Notes under the pieces: model-generated
What the model saw: only the letters and a program-made list of their open reading frames with translations
What the model was told of the DNA's origin: nothing
Databases searched by the model: none
Assembly (NCBI GenBank): GCA_964016885.1
Contig: OZ024748.1
Location: 32,362,291-32,426,290 of the forward strand
Length of the DNA: 64,000 nucleotides
From: Eledone cirrhosa
Lineage: Eukaryota; Mollusca; Cephalopoda; Octopoda; Eledonidae
Direction: 5' to 3'
Program-made: the position numbers and the translations under genes
Part shown: piece after piece, positions 42,401-60,400 of the stretch
Position numbering within the stretch: position 1 is the stretch's first letter
Layout of the letters: each line of letters begins with the position of its first letter

Positions 42401-45400
42401 ACAGACTGCTAAAAGTAATACTATACCTCTAAACTGGTTATATATTACATGCTGCTAAAAATAATACTATACTTCTAAACTGGTTATATATTACACACTG
42501 CTAAATGTAATACTATATTTCTAAACTGATTATATATTACACACTGTTAAAATTAATACTATACTTCTAAACTGGTTATATATTACACACTGCTAAAAGT
42601 AATACTATACCTCTAAACTGGTTATATATTACACACTGCTAAAAGTAACACTATACTTCTAAACTGGTTGTATATTACATGCTGCTAAAAGTAATACTGT
42701 ACTTCTAAATTAGGTATATATTACACACTGCTAAAAGAAATACTATACTTCTAAACACGTTATATATTAAACACTACTAAAAGTAATACTATAACTCTAA
42801 ACTGGTTATATATTACAAACTGCTAAAAGTAATACTATACTTCTTAACTGGTTATATATTACACACTACTAAAAGTAATACTATACTTCTAAACTGGTTA
42901 TATATTACATGCTGCTAAACGTAATACTATACTTATTAACTGGTTATATATTACAAACTGCTAAAAGTAATACTATACTTCTAAACTGCTTATATACTAA
43001 ATGCTTCTAAAAGTAATATAATACTTCTAAACTGGTTATATATTACACACTGCTAAAAGTAATACTATACTTCTAAACTGGTTATATATTACACACTGCT
43101 AAAAGTAATACTATACTTCTAAACTGGTTATATATTACACACTGCTAAATATAATACTATACTTCTAAACTGCTTATATACTACATGCTTCTAAAAGTAA
43201 TATAATACTTCTAAACTGGTTATATATTACACACTGCTAAAAGTAATACTATACTTCTAAACTGGTTATATATTACACACTGCTAAAAGTAATACTATAC
43301 TTCTAAACTGGTTATATATTACACACTGCTAAAAGTAATACTATACTTCTAAACTGGTTATATATTACACACTGCTAAATATAATACTATACTTCTAAAC
43401 TGGTTATATATTACAGACTGCTAAAAGTAATACTCTACTTCTAAACTGGTTATATATTACACACTGCTAAAAGTAATACTATACCTCTAAACTGGTTATA
43501 TATTACACACTGCTAAAAGTAATACTATACTTCTAAACTAGTTATATATTACACGCTGCTAAAAGTAATACTATACTTCTAAATTGGTTATATATTACAC
43601 ACTACTAAAAGTAATACTATACTTCTAAACTGGTTATATATTACACACTGCTAAAAGTAATACTATACTTCTAAACTGGTTATATATTACACATTGTTAA
43701 AAGTAATACTATACTTCCTAACTGGTTATATATTACACACTGGTAAAAGTAATACTATACTTCTAAATTAGGTATATCTTACACACTGCTAAAAGGAATA
43801 CTATACTTCTAAACAAGTTATATATTACACACTGCTAAAAGTAATACTATAACTCTAAACTGGTTATATATTACACACTGCTAAAAGTAATACTATACCT
43901 CTAAGCTGGTTATATATTACACACTGCTAAAAGTAATACTATACTTCTAAACTCGTTATATATTACATGCTGCTAAATGTAATACTATTCTTCTAAACTG
44001 GTTATATATTACACACTGCTAAAGGTAATAATATACTTCTAAATTGGTTATATATTACACACTGTTAAAAGTAATACTATACTTCTAAACTGGTTATATA
44101 TTACACACTGCTAAATGTAATACTATACTTCTAAACTGATTATATATTACACACTGTTAAAATTAATACTATACTTCTAAACTGGTTATATATTACACAC
44201 TGCTAAAAGTAATACTATACCTCTAAACTGGTTATATATTACACACTTCTAAAATGAATACTATACTTCTAAACTGGTTATATATTACACGCTGCTAAAA
44301 GTAATACTATACTTCTTAATTGGTTATATATTACACACTACTAAAAGTAATACTATACTTCTAAACTGGTTATATATTACACACTGCTAAAAGTAATACT
44401 ATACTTCTTAATTGGTTATATATTACACACTACTAAAAGTAATACTATACTTCTAAACTGGTTATATATTACACACTGCTAAAAGTAATACTATACTTCT
44501 AAACTGGTTATATATTACGCACTGCTAAAAGTAATATTATACTTCTAGACTGATTATATATTAGATGCCGCTAAAAGTAATACCATACTTCTAAACTGGT
44601 TATATATTACATGCTGCTAAAAGTGGTACTATACTCCTAAACTGCTTATATACTACATGCTTCTAAAAGTAATATAATACTTCTAAACTGGTTATATATT
44701 ACACACTGCTAAAAGTAATACTATACTACTAAACTGGTTATATATTGCACACTGCTAAAAGTAATACTATACCTCTAAACTGGTTATATATTACACACTG
44801 CTAAAATGAATACTATACTTCTAAACTGGTTATATATTACACGCTGCTAAAAGTAATACTATACTTCTTAATTGGTTATATATTACACACTACTAAAAGT
44901 AATACTATACTTCTAAACAGGTTATATATTACGCACTGCTAAAAGTAATACTATACTTCAAAACTGGTTATATACTACATGCTTCTAAAAGTAATATAAT
45001 ACTTCTAAACTGGTTATATATTACATGCTGCTAAAAATAATACTATACTTCTAAACTGGTTATATATTACACACTGCTAAATGTAATACTATACTTCTAA
45101 ACTGATTATATATTGCACACTGTTAAAATTAATACTATACTTCTAAACTGATTATTTATTACATGCCGCTAAAAGTAATACTATACTTCTAAACTGGTTA
45201 TATATTGCACACTGGTAAAAGTAATACTATACTTCTAAATTAGGTATATATTACACACTGCTAAAAGTAATACTATATCTCTAAACTGGTTATATATTAC
45301 ACACTGCTAAAAGTAATTCTATACTTCTAAACTGGTTATATATTACACACTGCTAAAAGTAAAACTATACCTCTAAACTGGTTATATATTACATGCTGCT

Positions 45401-48400
45401 AAAAATAATACTATACTTCTAAACTGGTTATATATTACACACTGCTAAATGTAATACTATACTTCTAAACTGATTATATATTACACACTGTTAAAATTAA
45501 TACTATACTTCTAAACTGGTTATATATTACACACTGCTAAAAGTAATACTATACCTCTAAACTGGTTATATATTACACACTGCTAAAATGAATACTATAC
45601 TTCTAAACTGGTTATATATTACACGCTGCTAAAAGTAATACTATACTTCTTAATTGGTTATATATTACACACTACTAAAAGTAATACTATACTTCTAAAC
45701 TGGTTATATATTACACACTGCTAAAAGTAATACTATACTTCTAAACTGGTTATATATTACGCACTGCTAAAAGTAATATTATACTTCTAGACTGATTATA
45801 TATTAGATGCCGCTAAAAGTAATACCATACTTCTAAACTGGTTATATATTACATGCTGCTAAAAGTGGTACTATACTCCTAAACTGCTTATATACTACAT
45901 GCTTCTAAAAGTAATATAATACTTCTAAACTGGTTATATATTACACACTGCTAAAAGTAATACTATACTACTAAACTGGTTATATATTGCACACTGCTAA
46001 AAGTAATACTATACCTCTAAACTGGTTATATATTACACACTACTAAAAGTAATACTATACTTCTAAACTGGTTATATATTACACACTGCTAAAAGTAATA
46101 CTTTACTACTAAACTGGTTATATATTGCACACTGCTAAAAGTAATACTATACTTCTAAACTGGTTATATATTACACACTGCTAAAAGTAATACTATACCT
46201 CTAAACTGGTTATATATTACATGCTGCTAAAAGTAATACTATACTTCTAGACTGGTTATATGTTACATACTGCTAAAGTAATACTATACTTCTAGACTGG
46301 TTATATATTACATACTGCTAAAAGTAATACTATACTTCTAAACGGGTTATATACTACATGCTGCTAAAAGTAATACTATACTTCTAAACTGGTTATATAT
46401 TACACACTGCTAAAAGTAATACTATACTTCTAAACTAGTTATATATTACACACTGCTAAATGTAATACTATACTTCTAAACTGGTTATATATTGCACACT
46501 GCTAAAAGTAATACTATACTTCTTAATTGGTTATATATTACACACTACTAAAAGTAATACTATACTTCTAAACTGGTTATATATTACACACTGCTAAAAG
46601 TAATACTATACTTCTAAACTGGTTATATATTACACATTGTTAAAAGTAATACTATACTTCTAAACTGGTTATATATTACACACTGGTAAAAGTAATACTA
46701 TACTTCTAAATTAGGTATATCTTACACACTGCTAAAAGTAATACTATACTTCTAAACAGGTTATATATTACACACTGCTAAAAGTAATACTATAACTCTA
46801 AACTGGTTATATATTACACACTGCTAAAAGTAATACTATACTTCTAAACTCGTTATATATTACATGCTGCTAAATGTAATACTATTCTTCTAAACTGGTT
46901 ATATATTACACACTGCTAAAGGTAATAATATACTTCTAAACTGGTTATATATTACACACTGCTAAAAGTAATACTATACCTCTAAACTGGTTATATATTA
47001 CATGCTGCTAAAAGTAATACTATACTTCTAAACTGGTTATATATTACACACTGCTAAAAGTAATACTATACTTCTAAACTAGTTATATATTACACACTGC
47101 TAAATGTAATACTATACTTCTAAACTGGTTATATATTACACACTGCTAAAAGTAATACTATACTTCTTAATTGGTTATATATTACACACTACTAAAAGTA
47201 ATACTATACTTCTAAACTAGTTATATATTACACACTGCTAAATGTAATACTATACTTCTAAACTGGTTATATATTACACACTGCTAAAAGTAATACTATA
47301 CTTCTTAATTGGTTATATATTACACACTACTAAAAGTAATACTATACTTCTAAACTGGTTATATATTACACACTGCTAAAAGTAATACTATACTTCTAAA
47401 CAGGTTATATATTACACACTGCTAAAAGTAATACTATAACTCTAAACTGGTTATATATTACACACTGCTAAAAGTAATACTATACTTCTAAACTGGTTAT
47501 ATATTACACACTGCTAAATATAATACTATACTTCTAAACTGCTTATATACTACATGCTTCTAAAAGTAATATAATACTTCTAAACTGGTTATATATTACA
47601 CACTGCTAAAAGTAATACTATACTTCTAAACTGGTTATATATTACACACTGCTAAAAGTAATACTATACTTCTAAACTGGTTATATATTACACACTGCTA
47701 AATATAATACTATACTTCTAAACTGCTTATATACTACATGCTTCTAAAAGTAATATAATACTTCTAAACTGGTTATATATTACACACTGCTAAAAGTAAT
47801 ACTATACTTCTAAACTGGTTATATATTACACACTGCTAAAAGTAATACTATACTTCTAAACTGGTTATATATTACACACTGCTAAATATAATACTATACT
47901 TCTAAACTGGTTATATATTACAGACTGCTAAAAGTAATACTCTACTTCTAAACTGGTTATATATTACACACTGCTAAAAGTAATACTATACCTCTAAACT
48001 GGTTATATATTACACACTGCTAAAAGTAATACTATACTTCTAAACTAGTTATATATTACACGCTGCTAAAAGTAATACTATACTTCTAAATTGGTTATAT
48101 ATTACACACTACTAAAAGTAATACTATACTTCTAAACTGGTTATATATTACACACTGCTAAAAGTAATACTATACTTCTAAACTGGTTATATATTACACA
48201 TTGTTAAAAGTAATACTATACTTCCTAACTGGTTATATATTACACACTGGTAAAAGTAATACTATACTTCTAAATTAGGTATATCTTACACACTGCTAAA
48301 AGGAATACTATACTTCTAAACAGGTTATATATTACACACTGCTAAAAGTAATACTATAACTCTAAACTGGTTATATATTACACACTGCTAAAAGTAATAC

Positions 48401-51400
48401 TATACCTCTAAACTGGTTATATATTACACACTGCTAAAAGTAATACTATACTTCTAAACTCGTTATATATTACATGCTGCTAAATGTAATACTATTCTTC
48501 TAAACTGGTTATATATTACACACTGCTAAAGGTAATAATATACTTCTAAACTGGTTATATATTACACACTGTTAAAAGTAATACTATACTTCTAAACTGG
48601 TTATATATTACACACTGCTAAATGTAATACTATACTTCTAAACTGATTATATATTACACACTGTTAAAATTAATACTATACTTCTAAACTGGTTATATAT
48701 TACACACTGCTAAAAGTAATACTATACCTCTAAACTGGTTATATATTACACACTTCTAAAATGAATACTATACTTCTAAACTGGTTATATATTACACGCT
48801 GCTAAAAGTAATACTATACTTCTTAATTGGTTATATATTACACACTACTAAAAGTAATACTATACTTCTAAACTGGTTATATATTACACACTGCTAAAAG
48901 TAATACTATACTTCTAAACTGGTTATATATTACGCACTGCTAAAAGTAATATTATACTTCTAGACTGATTATATATTAGATGCCGCTAAAAGTAATACCA
49001 TACTTCTAAACTGGTTATATATTACATGCTGCTAAAAGTGGTACTATACTCCTAAACTGCTTATATACTACATGCTTCTAAAAGTAATATAATACTTCTA
49101 AACTGGTTATATATTACACACTGCTAAAAGTAATACTATACTACTAAACTGGTTATATATTGCACACTGCTAAAAGTAATACTATACCTCTAAACTGGTT
49201 ATATATTACACACTGCTAAAATGAATACTATACTTCTAAACTGGTTATATATTACACGCTGCTAAAAGTAATACTATACTTCTTAATTGGTTATATATTA
49301 CACACTACTAAAAGTAATACTATACTTCTAAACAGGTTATATATTACGCACTGCTAAAAGTAATACTATACTTCAAAACTGGTTATATACTACATGCTTC
49401 TAAAAGTAATATAATACTTCTAAACTGGTTATATATTACATGCTGCTAAAAATAATACTATACTTCTAAACTGGTTATATATTACACACTGCTAAATGTA
49501 ATACTATACTTCTAAACTGATTATATATTACACACTGTTAAAATTAATACTATACTTCTAAACTGATTATTTATTACATGCCGCTAAAAGTAATACTATA
49601 CTTCTAAACTGGTTATATATTGCACACTGGTAAAAGTAATACTATACTTCTAAATTAGGTATATATTACACACTGCTAAAAGTAATACTATATCTCAAAA
49701 CTGGTTATATATTACACACTGCTAAAAGTAATTCTATACTTCTAAACTGGTTATATATTACACACTGCTAAAAGTAATACTATACCTCTAAACTGGTTAT
49801 ATATTACATGCTGCTAAAAATAATACTATACTTCTAAACTGGTTATATATTACACACTGCTAAATGTAATACTATACTTCTAAACTGATTATATATTACA
49901 CACTGTTAAAATTAATACTATACTTCTAAACTGGTTATATATTACACACTGCTAAAAGTAATACTATACCTCTAAACTGGTTATATATTACACACTGCTA
50001 AAATGAATACTATACTTCTAAACTGGTTATATATTACACGCTGCTAAAAGTAATACTATACTTCTTAATTGGTTATATATTACACACTACTAAAAGTAAT
50101 ACTATACTTCTAAACTGGTTATATATTACACACTGCTAAAAGTAATACTATACTTCTAAACTGGTTATATATTACGCACTGCTAAAAGTAATATTATACT
50201 TCTAGACTGATTATATATTAGATGCCGCTAAAAGTAATACCATACTTCTAAACTGGTTATATATTACATGGTGCTAAAAGTGGTACTATACTCCTAAACT
50301 GCTTATATACTACATGCTTCTAAAAGTAATATAATACTTCTAAACTGGTTATATATTACACACTGCTAAAAGTAATACTATACTACTAAACTGGTTATAT
50401 ATTGCACACTGCTAAAAGTAATACTATACCTCTAAACTGGTTATATATTACACACTACTAAAAGTAATACTATACTTCTAAACTGGTTATATATTACACA
50501 CTGCTAAAAGTAATACTTTACTACTAAACTGGTTATATATTGCACACTGCTAAAAGTAATACTATACTTCTAAACTGGTTATATATTACACACTGCTAAA
50601 AGTAATACTATACCTCTAAACTGGTTATATATTACATGCTGCTAAAAGTAATACTATACTTCTAGACTGGTTATATGTTACATACTGCTAAAGTAATACT
50701 ATACTTCTAGACCGGTTATATATTACATACTGCTAAAAGTAATACTATACTTCTAAACGGGTTATATACTACATGCTGCTAAAAGTAATACTATACTTCT
50801 AAACTGGTTATATATTACACACTGCTAAAAGTAATACTATACTTCTAAACTAGTTATATATTACACACTGCTAAATGTAATACTATACTTCTAAACTGGT
50901 TATATATTGCACACTGCTAAAAGTAATACTATACTTCTTAATTGGTTATATATTACACACTACTAAAAGTAATACTATACTTCTAAACTGGTTATATATT
51001 ACACACTGCTAAAAGTAATACTATACTTCTAAACTGGTTATATATTACACATTGTTAAAAGTAATACTATACTTCTAAACTGGTTATATATTACACACTG
51101 GTAAAAGTAATACTATACTTCTAAATTAGGTATATCTTACACACTGCTAAAAGTAATACTATACTTCTAAACAGGTTATATATTACACACTGCTAAAAGT
51201 AATACTATAACTCTAAACTGGTTATATATTACACACTGCTAAAAGTAATACTATACTTCTAAACTCGTTATATATTACATGCTGCTAAATGTAATACTAT
51301 TCTTCTAAACTGGTTATATATTACACACTGCTAAAGGTAATAATATACTTCTAAACTGGTTATATATTACACACTGCTAAAAGTAATACTATACCTCTAA

Positions 51401-54400
51401 ACTGGTTATATATTACATGCTGCTAAAAGTAATACTATACTTCTAAACTGGTTATATATTACACACTGCTAAAAGTAATACTATACTTCTAAACTAGTTA
51501 TATATTACACACTGCTAAATGTAATACTATACTTCTAAACTGGTTATATATTACACACTGCTAAAAGTAATACTATACTTCTTAATTGGTTATATATTAC
51601 ACACTACTAAAAGTAATACTATACTTCTAAACTGGTTATATATTACACACTGCTAAAAGTAATACTATACTTCTAAACAGGTTATATATTACACACTGCT
51701 AAAAGTAATACTATAACTCTAAACTGGTTATATATTACACACTGCTAAAAGTAATACTATACCTCTAAACTGGTTATATATTACACACTGCTAAAAGTAA
51801 TACTATACTTCTAAACTCGTTATATATTACATGCTGCTAAATGTAATACTATTCTTCTAAACTGGTTATATATTACACACTGCTAAAGGTAATAATATAC
51901 TTCTAAACTGGTTATATATTACACACTGTTAAAAGTAATACTATACTTCTAAACTGGTTATATATTACGCACTGCTAAAAGTAATACTATACTTCTAAAC
52001 TGGTTATATACTACATGCTGCTAAAAGTAATACTATACTTCTAAACTGGTTATATACTACATGCTGCTAAAAGTAATACTATACTTCTAAACAGGTTATA
52101 TATTACGCACTGCTAAAAGTAATACTATACTTCAAAACTGGTTATATACTACATGCTTCTAAAAGTAATATAATACTTCTAAACTGGTTATATATTACAT
52201 GCTTCTAAAAATAATACTATACTTCTAAACTGGTTATATATTACACACTGCTAAATGTAATACTATACTTCTAAACTGATTATATATTACACACTGTTAA
52301 AATTAATACTATACTTCTAAACTGGATATATATTACGCACTGCTAAAATTAATACTATACTTCTAAACTGATTATTTATTACATGCCGCTAAAAGTAATA
52401 CTATACTTCTAAACTGGTTATATATTGCACACTGGTAAAAGTAATACTATACTTCTAAATTAGGTATATATTACACACTGCTAAAAGTAATACTATATCT
52501 CTAAACTGGTTATATATTACACACTGCTAAAAGTAATTCTATACTTCTAAACTGGTTATATATTACACACTGCTAAAAGTAATACTATACCTCTAAACTG
52601 GTTATATATTACATGCTGCTAAAAATAATACTATACTTCTAAACTGGTTATATATTACACACTGCTAAATGTAATACTATACTTCTAAACTGATTATATA
52701 TTACACACTGTTAAAATTAATACTATACTTCTAAACTGGTTATATATTACACACTGCTAAAAGTAATACTATACCTCTAAACTGGTTATATATTACACAC
52801 TGCTAAAATGAATACTATACTTCTAAACTGGTTATATATTACACGCTGCTAAAAGTAATACTATACTTCTTAATTGGTTATATATTACACACTACTAAAA
52901 GTAATACTATACTTCTAAACTGGTTATATATTACACACTGCTAAAAGTAATACTATACTTCTAAACTGGTTATATATTACGCACTGCTAAAAGTAATATT
53001 ATACTTCTAGACTGATTATATATTAGATGCCGCTAAAAGTAATACCATACTTCTAAACTGGTTATATATTACATGCTGCTAAAAGTGGTACTATACTCCT
53101 AAACTGCTTATATACTACATGCTTCTAAAAGTAATATAATACTTCTAAACTGGTTATATATTACACACTGCTAAAAGTAATACTATACTACTAAACTGGT
53201 TATATATTGCACACTGCTAAAAGTAATACTATACCTCTAAACTGGTTATATATTACACACTACTAAAAGTAATACTATACTTCTAAACTGGTTATATATT
53301 ACACACTGCTAAAAGTAATACTTTACTACTAAACTGGTTATATATTGCACACTGCTAAAAGTAATACTATACTTCTAAACTGGTTATATATTACACACTG
53401 CTAAAAGTAATACTATACCTCTAAACTGGTTATATATTACATGCTGCTAAAAGTAATACTATACTTCTAGACTGGTTATATGTTACATACTGCTAAAGTA
53501 ATACTATACTTCTAGACTGGTTATATATTACATACTGCTAAAAGTAATACTATACTTCTAAACGGGTTATATACTACATGCTGCTAAAAGTAATACTATA
53601 CTTCTAAACAGGTTATATATTACACACTGCTAAAAGTAATACTATACTTCTAAACTAGTTATATATTACACACTGCTAAATGTAATACTATACTTCTAAA
53701 CTGGTTATATATTACACACTGCTAAAAGTAATACTATACTTCTTAATTGGTTATATATTACACACTACTAAAAGTAATACTATACTTCTAAACTGGTTAT
53801 ATATTACACACTGCTAAAAGTAATACTATACTTCTAAACTGGTTATATATTACACATTGTTAAAAGTAATACTATACTTCTAAACTGGTTATATATTACA
53901 CACTGGTAAAAGTAATACTATACTTCTAAATTAGGTATATCTTACACACTGCTAAAAGTAATACTATACTTCTAAACAGGTTATATATTACACACTGCTA
54001 AAAGTAATACTATAACTCTAAACTGGTTATATATTACAAACTGCTAAAAGTAATACTATACTTCTAAACTCGTTATATATTACATGCTGCTAAATGTAAT
54101 ACTATTCTTCTAAACTGGTTATATATTACACACTGCTAAAGGTAATAATATACTTCTAAACTGGTTATATATTACACACTGCTAAAAGTAATACTATACC
54201 TCTAAACTGGTTATATATTACATGCTGCTAAAAGTAATACTATACTTCTAAACTGGTTATATATTACACACTGCTAAAAGTAATACTATACTTCTTAATT
54301 GGTTATATATTACACACTACTAAAAGTAATACTATACTTCTAAACTAGTTATATATTACACACTGCTAAATGTAATACTATACTTCTAAACTGGTTATAT

Positions 54401-57400
54401 ATTACACACTGCTAAAAGTAATACTATACTTCTTAATTGGTTATATATTACACACTACTAAAAGTAATACTATACTTCTAAACTGGTTATATATTACACA
54501 CTGCTAAAAGTAATACTATACTTCTAAACAGGTTATATATTACACACTGCTAAAAGTAATACTATAACTCTAAACTGGTTATATATTACACACTGCTAAA
54601 AGTAATACTATACCTCTAAACTGGTTATATATTACACACTGCTAAAAGTAATACTATACTTCTAAACTCGTTATATATTACATGCTGCTAAATGTAATAC
54701 TATTCTTCTAAACTGGTTATATATTACACACTGCTAAAGGTAATACTATACTTCTAAACTGGTTATATATTACGCACTGCTAAAAGTAATACTATACTTC
54801 TAAACTGGTTATATACTACATGCTGCTAAAAGTAATACTATACTTCTAAACTGGTTATATACTACATGCTGCTAAAAGTAATACTATACTTCTAAACAGG
54901 TTATATATTACGCACTGCTAAAAGTAATACTATACTTCAAAACTGGTTATATACTACATGCTTCTAAAAGTAATATAATACTTCTAAACTGGTTATATAT
55001 TACATGCTTCTAAAAATAATACTATACTTCTAAACTGGTTATATATTACACACTGCTAAATGTAATACTATACTTCTAAACTGATTATATATTACACACT
55101 GTTAAAATTAATACTATACTTCTAAACTGGATATATATTACGCACTGCTAAAATTAATACTATACTTCTAAACTGATTATTTATTACATGCCGCTAAAAG
55201 TAATACTATACTTCTAAACTGGTTATATATTGCACACTGGTAAAAGTAATACTATACTTCTAAATTAGGTATATATTACACACTGCTAAAAGTAATACTA
55301 TATCTCTAAACTGGTTATATATTACACACTGCTAAAAGTAATTCTATACTTCTAAACTGGTTATATATTACACACTGCTAAAAGTAATACTATACCTCTA
55401 AACTGGTTATATATTACATGCTGCTAAAAATAATACTATACTTCTAAACTGGTTATATATTACACACTGCTAAATGTAATACTATACTTCTAAACTGATT
55501 ATATATTACACACTGTTAAAATTAATACTATACTTCTAAACTGGTTATATATTACACACTGCTAAAAGTAATACTATACCTCTAAACTGGTTATATATTA
55601 CACACTGCTAAAATGAATACTATACTTCTAAACTGGTTATATATTACACGCTGCTAAAAGTAATACTATACTTCTTAATTGGTTATATATTACACACTAC
55701 TAAAAGTAATACTATACTTCTAAACTGGTTATATATTACACACTGCTAAAAGTAATACTATACTTCTAAACTGGTTATATATTACGCACTGCTAAAAGTA
55801 ATATTATACTTCTAGACTGATTATATATTAGATGCCGCTAAAAGTAATACCATACTTCTAAACTGGTTATATATTACATGCTGCTAAAAGTGGTACTATA
55901 CTCCTAAACTGCTTATATACTACATGCTTCTAAAAGTAATATAATACTTCTAAACTGGTTATATATTACACACTGCTAAAAGTAATACTATACTACTAAA
56001 CTGGTTATATATTGCACACTGCTAAAAGTAATACTATACCTCTAAACTGGTTATATATTACACACTACTAAAAGTAATACTATACTTCTAAACTGGTTAT
56101 ATATTACACACTGCTAAAAGTAATACTTTACTACTAAACTGGTTATATATTGCACACTGCTAAAAGTAATACTATACTTCTAAACTGGTTATATATTACA
56201 CACTGCTAAAAGTAATACTATACCTCTAAACTGGTTATATATTACATGCTGCTAAAAGTAATACTATACTTCTAGACTGGTTATATGTTACATACTGCTA
56301 AAGTAATACTATACTTCTAGACTGGTTATATATTACATACTGCTAAAAGTAATACTATACTTCTAAACGGGTTATATACTACATGCTGCTAAAAGTAATA
56401 CTATACTTCTAAACAGGTTATATATTACACACTGCTAAAAGTAATACTATACTTCTAAACTAGTTATATATTACACACTGCTAAATGTAATACTATACTT
56501 CTAAACTGGTTATATATTACACACTGCTAAAAGTAATACTATACTTCTTAATTGGTTATATATTACACACTACTAAAAGTAATACTATACTTCTAAACTG
56601 GTTATATATTACACACTGCTAAAAGTAATACTATACTTCTAAACTGGTTATATATTACACATTGTTAAAAGTAATACTATACTTCTAAACTGGTTATATA
56701 TTACACACTGGTAAAAGTAATACTATACTTCTAAATTAGGTATATCTTACACACTGCTAAAAGTAATACTATACTTCTAAACAGGTTATATATTACACAC
56801 TGCTAAAAGTAATACTATAACTCTAAACTGGTTATATATTACAAACTGCTAAAAGTAATACTATACTTCTAAACTCGTTATATATTACATGCTGCTAAAT
56901 GTAATACTATTCTTCTAAACTGGTTATATATTACACACTGCTAAAGGTAATAATATACTTCTAAACTGGTTATATATTACACACTGCTAAAAGTAATACT
57001 ATACCTCTAAACTGGTTATATATTACATGCTGCTAAAAGTAATACTATACTTCTAAACTGGTTATATATTACACACTGCTAAAAGTAATACTATACTTCT
57101 TAATTGGTTATATATTACACACTACTAAAAGTAATACTATACTTCTAAACTAGTTATATATTACACACTGCTAAATGTAATACTATACTTCTAAACTGGT
57201 TATATATTACACACTGCTAAAAGTAATACTATACTTCTTAATTGGTTATATATTACACACTACTAAAAGTAATACTATACTTCTAAACTGGTTATATATT
57301 ACACACTGCTAAAAGTAATACTATACTTCTAAACAGGTTATATATTACACACTGCTAAAAGTAATACTATAACTCTAAACTGGTTATATATTACACACTG

Positions 57401-60400
57401 CTAAAAGTAATACTATACCTCTAAACTGGTTATATATTACACACTGCTAAAAGTAATACTATACTTCTAAACTCGTTATATATTACATGCTGCTAAATGT
57501 AATACTATTCTTCTAAACTGGTTATATATTACACACTGCTAAAGGTAATAATATACTTCTAAACTGGTTATATATTACACACTGTTAAAAGTAATACTAT
57601 ACTTCTAAACTGGTTATATATTACGCACTGCTAAAAGTAATACTATACTTCTAAACTGGTTATATACTACATGCTGCTAAAAGTAATACTATACTTCTAA
57701 ACTGGTTATATACTACATGCTGCTAAAAGTAATACTATACTTCTAAACTGGTTATATATTACACACTGCTAAATGTAATACTATACTTCTAAACTGATTA
57801 TATATTACACACTGTTAAAATTAATACTATACTTCTAAACTGGATATATATTACGCACTGCTAAAATTAATACTATACTTCTAAACTGATTATTTATTAC
57901 ATGCCGCTAAAAGTAATACTATACTTCTAAACTGGTTATATATTGCACACTGGTAAAAGTAATACTATACTTCTAAATTAGGGATATATTACACACTGCT
58001 AAAAGTAATACTATATCTCTAAACTGGTTATATATTACACACTGCTAAAAGTAATTCTATACTTCTAAACTGGTTATATATTACACACTGCTAAAAGTAA
58101 TACTATACCTCTAAACTGGTTATATATTACATGCTGCTAAAAATAATACTATACTTCTAAACTGGTTATATATTACACACTGCTAAATGTAATACTATAC
58201 TTCTAAACTGATTATATATTACACACTGTTAAAATTAATACTATACTTCTAAACTGGTTTTTTATTACACACTGCTAACAGTAATACTATACCTCTAAAC
58301 TGGTTATATATTACACACTGCTAAAATTAATACTATACTTCTAAACTGGTTATATATTACACGCTGCTAAATGTAATACTATACTTCTTAATTGGTTATA
58401 TATTACACAGTACTAAAAGTAATACTATACTTCTAAACTGGTTATATATTACACACTGCTAAAAGTAATACTATACTTCTAAACTGGTTATATATTACGC
58501 ACTGCTAAAAGTAATATTATACTTCTAGACTGATTATATATTAGATGCCGCTAAAAGTAATACCATACTTCTAAACTGGTTATATATTACATGCTGCTAA
58601 ATGTGGTACTATACTCCTAAACTGCTTATATACTACATGCTTCTAAAAGTAATATAATACTTCTAAACTGGTTATATATTACACACTGCTAAAAGTAATA
58701 CTATACTACTAAACTGGTTATATATTGCACACTGCTAAAAGTAATACTATACCTCTAAACTGGTTATATATTACACACTACTAAAAGTAATACTATACTT
58801 CTAAACTGGTTATATATTACACACTGCTAAATATAATACTATACTTCTAAACTGGTTATATATTACACACTGCTAAATGTAATACTATACTTCTAAACTG
58901 GTTATATATTACAAACTGCTAAATGTAATACTATACTTCTAAACTGCTTATATACTACATGCTTCTAAAAGTAATATGATACTTCTAAACTGGTTATATA
59001 TTACACACTGCTAAAAGTAATACTATACTTCTAAACTGGTTATATATTACAAACTGCTAAATGTAATACTATACTTCTAAACTGGTTATATATTACACAC
59101 TGCTAAAAGTAATACTATACTTCTAAACTGGTTATATATTACGCACTGCTAAAAGTAATATTATACTTCTAGACTGATTATATATTAGATGCCGCTAAAA
59201 GTAATACCATACTTCTAAACTGGTTATATATTACATGCTGCTAAATGTGGTACTATACTCCTAAACTGCTTATATACTACATGCTTCTAAAAGTAATATA
59301 ATACTTCTAAACTGGTTATATATTACACACTGCTAAATATAATACTATACTTCTAAACTGGTTATATATTACACACTGCTAAATGTAATACTATACTTCT
59401 AAACACGTTATATATTAAACACTACTAAAAGTAATACTATAACTCTAAACTGGTTATATATTACATGCTGCTAAAAATAATACTATATTCTAAACTGGTT
59501 ATATATTACACACTGCTAAATGTAATACTATACCTCTAAACTGGTTATATATTACACACTGCTAAAAGTAACACTATACTTCTAAACTGGTTGTATATTA
59601 CATGCTGCTAAAAGTAATACTGTACTTCTAAATTAGGTATATATTACACACTGCTAAAAGAAATACTATACTTCTAAACACGTTATATATTAAACACTAC
59701 TAAAAGTAATACTATAACTCTAAACTGGTTATATATTACAAACTGCTAAAAGTAATACTATACTTCTTAACTGGTTATATATTACACACTACTAAAAGTA
59801 ATACTATACTTCTAAACTGGTTATATATTACATGCTGCTAAACGTAATACTATACTTATTAACTGGTTATATATTACAAACTGCTAAAAGTAATACTATA
59901 CTTCTAAACTGCTTATATACTACATGCTTCTAAAAGTAATATAATACTTCTAAACTGGTTATATATTACACACTGCTAAAAGTAATACTATACTTCTAAA
60001 CTGGTTATATATTACACACTGCTAAAAGTAATACTATACTTCTAAACTGGTTATATATTACACACTGCTAAATATAATACTATACTTCTAAACTGGTTAT
60101 ATATTACAGACTGCTAAAAGTAATACTCTACCTCTAAACTGGTTATATATTACATGCTGCTAACAATAATACTATACTTCTAAACTGGTTATATATTACA
60201 CACTGCTAAATGTAATACTATACTTCTAAACTGATTATATATTACACACTGTTAAAATTAATACTATACTTCTAAACTGGTTATATATTACACACTGCTA
60301 AAAGTAATACTATACCTCTAAACTGGTTATATATTACACACTGCTAAAATGAATACTATACTTCTAAACTGGTTATATATTACACACTGCTAAAAGTAAT